A program made the position numbers and the translations under genes. A DNA stretch of 22,385 nt, taken from positions 1 through 22,385 of the forward strand of contig MVPZ01000091.1 of the NCBI GenBank assembly GCA_002067045.1, read 5' to 3'. Positions 21,879 to 22,385 of this stretch are shown piece by piece. The stretch comes from Methanomassiliicoccales archaeon PtaB.Bin134. Its GTDB lineage: Archaea; Thermoplasmatota; Thermoplasmata; Methanomassiliicoccales; UBA472. A model generated the notes under the pieces. That model was not told the DNA's origin and ran no database searches. It worked only from the letters and a program-made list of their open reading frames with translations. Numbering within the stretch: the first letter of the stretch is position 1; each line of letters opens with the position of its first letter.

Positions 21879-22265
21879 ATGAACAAGCAAGTCCGCAGGG
21901 ACCGCCCCCTGGGCGTGACCATCATCGGGGTACTGCTTCTGCTGGCCGGGTTGGTGGCCATCCTCTCCGGAGTGCTGATAGGCTCCCTGGGGGACCTGAG
22001 CGACATCGAGCTGGCCGTAGAGCTGGTGGCCCTGGTCATCGGGCTGATCTACATCATCGCCGCCTTCGGCTTCTTCAAGGGCTGGAGCTGGGTCTGGCTG
22101 GTCACCATGGTCATACTGGTCCTGGGCATCATCATAGACATCGCGTCCTGGGCCATCCACGGCATGGATGATATCGTGGGCCTGCTGGTCGACCTGATAA
22201 TACCGGTGATCATCCTGCTGTACATGAACAGTCAGAACGTGAAGGCCTTCTTCCGCCGGAGCTGA
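21879..22265 (+). CDS. Small four-helix membrane protein, unknown function
   Basis: Protein of 128 residues with four hydrophobic segments: about 11-33 (VTIIGVLLLLAGLVAILSGV), 43-63, 68-90 and 97-116. The N-terminus is basic (MNKQVRRDRPLG) and so is the C-terminus (VKAFFRRS), suggesting both ends are inside. The pattern of a short basic start with GVTIIGVLLLLAG is common among small archaeal membrane proteins of unknown function. ATG 21879 is chosen because the TATA box is 26 nt upstream; TTG 21840 would lie before it. No enzyme motif is seen. It stands alone between purF and a tRNA gene. Confidence 0.75.
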   Translation: MNKQVRRDRPLGVTIIGVLLLLAGLVAILSGVLIGSLGDLSDIELAVELVALVIGLIYIIAAFGFFKGWSWVWLVTMVILVLGIIIDIASWAIHGMDDIVGLLVDLIIPVIILLYMNSQNVKAFFRRS

Positions 22266-22317
22266 AACCCTTTCCTCCTTTCCATTTGCCTCGGGCCAGC
22301 CCGGGTCGTGAAGATAA

Positions 22318-22327
22318 GATTAAATAG
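22318..22327 (+). promoter_or_regulatory. TATA box of the tRNA gene at the window end
   Basis: GATTAAATAG is centred about 30 nt before the tRNA 5' end at 22353. The preceding 50 bases after the membrane-protein gene hold only a pyrimidine-rich stretch (TTTCCTCCTTTCC, 22270-22282), possibly a terminator. Confidence 0.55.
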
Positions 22328-22352
22328 AGAAAATCGCTTTGCCAATTCCACT

Positions 22353-22385
22353 GGGCAGGTAGATCAGCTGGAAGATCGCTACCTT
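22353..22385 (+). tRNA. tRNA, 5' half (probably tRNA-Ala), cut by the window edge
   Basis: GGGCAGG (22353-22359) is a normal acceptor 5' strand, followed by TA and a D-arm with GATC/GATC stem around AGCTGGAA. After G26 comes the anticodon stem strand CTACC and the first loop bases TT. The anticodon lies beyond the window. The layout GGGCxxGTAGATCAG with GATCGCTxCC resembles archaeal tRNA-Ala; the isotype is inferred. Confidence 0.7.

Noticed and set aside
1..22385. CRISPR array, insertion sequence, integrase or phage genes
   Set aside because: No regularly spaced repeats, transposase motifs or att-like repeats next to the tRNA genes were seen.

Overview
The window is a GC-rich, gene-dense archaeal chromosome segment. 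Archaeal markers are ribosomal proteins eS1 and eL37, an Sm-like (LSm) protein, a pyruvoyl-dependent arginine decarboxylase, an Sm/L37e/purF gene run, heterodisulfide reductase subunits HdrC and HdrB, TATA-type promoters and an intron-bearing tRNA-Met. HdrCB plus a hydrogenase maturation protease point to a hydrogen-dependent methanogen or relative. The overall flavour (near-leaderless promoters, V4R-DUF835 protein, small Ras-like GTPase) fits Thermoplasmatota, possibly Methanomassiliicoccales. That assignment is inference; no 16S gene or mcr gene is present.

Layout. 1-1.1 kb: 3' part of a GlcD-type FAD oxidase, convergent with an M50 membrane metalloprotease. 1.8-5.5 kb: a large PP-loop protein (zinc ribbon, PUA, PAPS-reductase-like core, two 4Fe-4S motifs), a PrsW-like membrane protease and a membrane-anchored transglutaminase-fold protein. 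5.5-6.4 kb (minus): pyruvoyl arginine decarboxylase and a zinc-ribbon protein. 6.4-7.9 kb (minus): a Ras-like GTPase and a V4R-DUF835 protein in one tight operon. 8-9.3 kb: a CBS-pair protein convergent with a PAC2 protein ending in a proteasome-binding HbYX motif. 9.3-12 kb: M16 peptidase, hydrogenase maturation protease and a divergent LysR/ModE-like regulator. 12-13.7 kb: hdrC-hdrB plus a small unknown gene. 13.8-16.3 kb: eS1, tRNA-Met (30-nt intron), an ArsA/Get3 ATPase and a small partner gene. 16.3-19.9 kb: CBS/zinc-ribbon protein, then AMMECR1-pyrC-cysteine-cluster operon. 20-21.8 kb: LSm-eL37-purF operon. 21.9-22.4 kb: a small membrane protein and the 5' half of another tRNA.

Expression logic. 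Promoters fall into two groups. In many single genes and operon heads the TATA box lies about 26-31 nt before the start codon, predicting leaderless mRNA. The hdrC, eS1 and LSm genes have longer leaders with Shine-Dalgarno (SD) sequences. Inside operons the upstream stop codon is often merged with the next gene's SD (TGAGGT, then a start 6-7 nt later). All five convergent gene pairs overlap or abut. The six TAG stop codons all lie at convergent ends.

No mobile element, CRISPR array or clear horizontal island is visible. No stretch over about 130 bases lacks a gene. The best candidates for something undescribed are the GTPase/V4R-DUF835 pair, the PUA-bearing PP-loop Fe-S protein, and the PrsW/transglutaminase pair.
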